Assembly: GCA_016868095.1 (NCBI GenBank)
Contig: VGHV01000022.1
Location: 1 to 15,302 of the forward strand
Origin: Betaproteobacteria bacterium
Lineage (GTDB): Bacteria > Pseudomonadota > Gammaproteobacteria > Burkholderiales > Burkholderiaceae_E
Direction of reading: 5' to 3'
Length of the DNA: 15,302 nucleotides
Shown here: positions 14,280 through 15,302 of the stretch, in pieces
Numbering within the stretch: the first letter of the stretch is position 1
Layout of the letters: each line of letters starts with the position of its first letter
Translations under genes and position numbers: made by a program
The notes under the pieces: generated by a model
Database searches by the model: none
The model's input: the letters and a program-made list of their open reading frames with translations, nothing else
What the model was told of the DNA's origin: nothing

Positions 14280-14969
14280 ATGAATCAGCAATCAACCAAA
14301 GCCGATGACACCCAAGACATCAGCATTGCAGCAAAGGACTTGCGCAGCGATGAGCTCTATTTTTTACTACGAGATTCGATTGTCCCGCGACCCATCGCCT
14401 GGGTGTCGACCATCGACAACCAAGGGCGGCCCAATCTTGCGCCCTACAGTTTCTTTAACTGCTGCAGTCCCAAGCCGCCGATTCTTGGGTTTTCGGTGGG
14501 GCCGCGCGGCGGACGCGCCCCCGATGGCAGCCTTTTATTGAAAGACACGCTGGTCAACATCCGGCAGGTCCCCGAATGTGTGGTGAATTTGGTTCCCGAG
14601 GGTCTCACCTTGCCCATGGTCGAAACAGCGAGCAATTTGCCACCTGGCGAAAGCGAATTTGAATTCGCAAAGCTTGAACAAGCGCCTTGCTTGCTCGTGA
14701 AGCCACCGCGCGTGTTCGGTGCAACACTGGCCTTCGAAAGCAAGCTGCACAGCATCGTAGAGCTTGGCGCGAGTGCTTGGGTCATGGTTGAAGTGGTTCA
14801 GATGCATGTTCATCGCGGCGTTTATCTGGGTGAACAAAAGGGTATGAGACACCGCATTGACGTCACACGCCCGCCTGAGCTTCGGCCCCTGGGACGGCTT
14901 GGCCGCGCCTGGTATTGCCGAATTTCGGACATCGAAACCGTCTTACGCCGTGACGGCCCCAACGATTAG
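14280..14969 (+). CDS. Flavin reductase-like (DIM6/NTAB) FMN-binding protein
   Basis: A 229-residue protein of the flavin reductase-like split-barrel family. These bind FMN and act as NAD(P)H:flavin reductases serving two-component monooxygenases, or as stand-alone flavoproteins. The FMN-binding core is VPRPIAWVSTID (35-46) followed by GRPNLAPYSFFNCCSPKPP (49-67) and KDTLVNIRQVPECVVNLV (88-105); the late EVVQMHVHRGV strand fits the barrel. The ATG has AAGGAG nine bases upstream. It is transcribed alone, divergent from the CaiB/BaiF operon, with a possible terminator 80 bases after its stop. No monooxygenase partner is present in the window, so its role is open. The RPIAWVST-type proteins form a subgroup often annotated only as flavin reductase family. 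Confidence 0.92.
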   Translation: MNQQSTKADDTQDISIAAKDLRSDELYFLLRDSIVPRPIAWVSTIDNQGRPNLAPYSFFNCCSPKPPILGFSVGPRGGRAPDGSLLLKDTLVNIRQVPECVVNLVPEGLTLPMVETASNLPPGESEFEFAKLEQAPCLLVKPPRVFGATLAFESKLHSIVELGASAWVMVEVVQMHVHRGVYLGEQKGMRHRIDVTRPPELRPLGRLGRAWYCRISDIETVLRRDGPND

Positions 14970-15048
14970 CAGTACGGCACCGTTTGCACGCGCTTAGCAA
15001 CCGTCTGCACCTTTGGTGTGCGAAATGCACTCAGATCGATCACAATTG

Positions 15049-15064
15049 AGCGCACGCGCTTTTT
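15049..15064 (+). terminator. Possible weak intrinsic terminator after the flavin reductase gene
   Basis: AGCG and CGCT form a short stem around CACG, followed directly by five T residues, in the 195-base gap before the ABC-transporter gene. The stem is only 4 bp (5 with a strained two-base loop), so the call is weak. A second dyad, GGGTTC/GAGCCC with a four-base loop, lies at 15100-15115 without a T-run. No clear promoter boxes were seen for the downstream gene. Confidence 0.25.
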
Positions 15065-15164
15065 GAGCGCTTGGCATCGATCTTGCTGAAAGGTTGTTTG
15101 GGTTCTCAAGAGCCCGCCCCTTCGTGGCCGTTTTTCAATCGTCTTTGTTCGGAGATTCACTACA

Positions 15165-15302
15165 ATGTTCAATACATTCGCCAAAAAGTCCTGGCTAGCG
15201 CTCGGCGTGAGCACTCTTGTTTTTGGTTTGGCAAGCGCCCAAGCTCAAGAAAAAGTGCTCCGTATTGCGATGACCGCCGCAGATATTCCACGCACCTTAG
15301 GC
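15165..15302 (+). CDS. ABC transporter substrate-binding protein, probably family 5 (5' part only)
   Basis: The first 46 codons of a secreted protein that runs off the right edge. Residues 1-28 are a Sec signal peptide: basic FAKKSW, a hydrophobic core WLALGVSTLVFGLA and a cleavage site near ASAQAQ. The mature start EKVLRIAMTAADIPRTLG resembles peptide/dipeptide-type (SBP family 5) periplasmic binding proteins, in which this first strand precedes the ligand-binding lobes. The ATG has GGAG ten bases upstream. It follows the flavin reductase-like gene by 195 bases and probably opens a new ABC-transporter operon to the right. The identification rests on a short stretch, so the signal peptide is sure and the family only likely. 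Confidence 0.75.
   Translation, partial: MFNTFAKKSWLALGVSTLVFGLASAQAQEKVLRIAMTAADIPRTLG

Overview
The window is a gene-dense stretch of a proteobacterial chromosome. A betaproteobacterium of the order Burkholderiales is the best guess: an orphan Bug/TctC-type solute-binding protein sits inside a catabolic gene set, and CaiB/BaiF CoA-transferase, MmgE/PrpD and XdhC/CoxG genes occur together, as is common there. The assignment is inference; no rRNA or marker gene is present. I found no tRNA or rRNA gene, CRISPR array, insertion sequence, transposase, phage gene or transcription regulator. Fifteen protein-coding genes fill almost all of the window, and every gap is under 200 bases.

Layout. (1) 1-3345, minus strand: a CoxG-like SRPBCC protein, a thiolase-fold protein and a DUF35 Zn-ribbon/OB-fold protein overlap by 4 and 1 bases. 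After about 106 bases comes an omega-amino-acid:pyruvate aminotransferase whose 3' end lies off the left edge. (2) 3442-4458, plus: an XdhC/CoxI-family maturation protein, divergent from the CoxG gene. (3) 4429-5205, minus: an SDR oxidoreductase overlapping the xdhC-like gene tail to tail. (4) 5396-9717, plus: class II aldolase/adducin-like protein, MmgE/PrpD protein, Bug substrate-binding protein and D-2-hydroxyacid dehydrogenase-like protein, packed as an operon. (5) 9723-14182, minus, read from right to left: CaiB/BaiF CoA-transferase, crotonase-fold protein, FAD-linked D-2-hydroxyacid dehydrogenase-type protein and ketopantoate-reductase-like protein, again an operon. (6) 14280-14969, plus: flavin reductase-like FMN protein. 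(7) 15165 to the right edge, plus: start of a family 5 ABC-transporter substrate-binding protein.

Taken together this is an accessory catabolic island for organic acids and acyl-CoA compounds. It holds two periplasmic uptake proteins, a CoA-activating enzyme, crotonase, aldolase and thiolase folds for C-C chemistry, and several redox enzymes acting on hydroxy or oxo acids. The substrate cannot be read from the sequence.

The most unusual features are a coupled CoxG-thiolase-DUF35 trio whose thiolase fold lacks the usual catalytic cysteines (recalling Ltp2/DUF35 retro-aldolases), a crotonase lacking both hydratase glutamates, a 2-hydroxyacid dehydrogenase with Arg at the catalytic Glu position, and CoxG/XdhC-type genes without any molybdenum hydroxylase structural gene in view.
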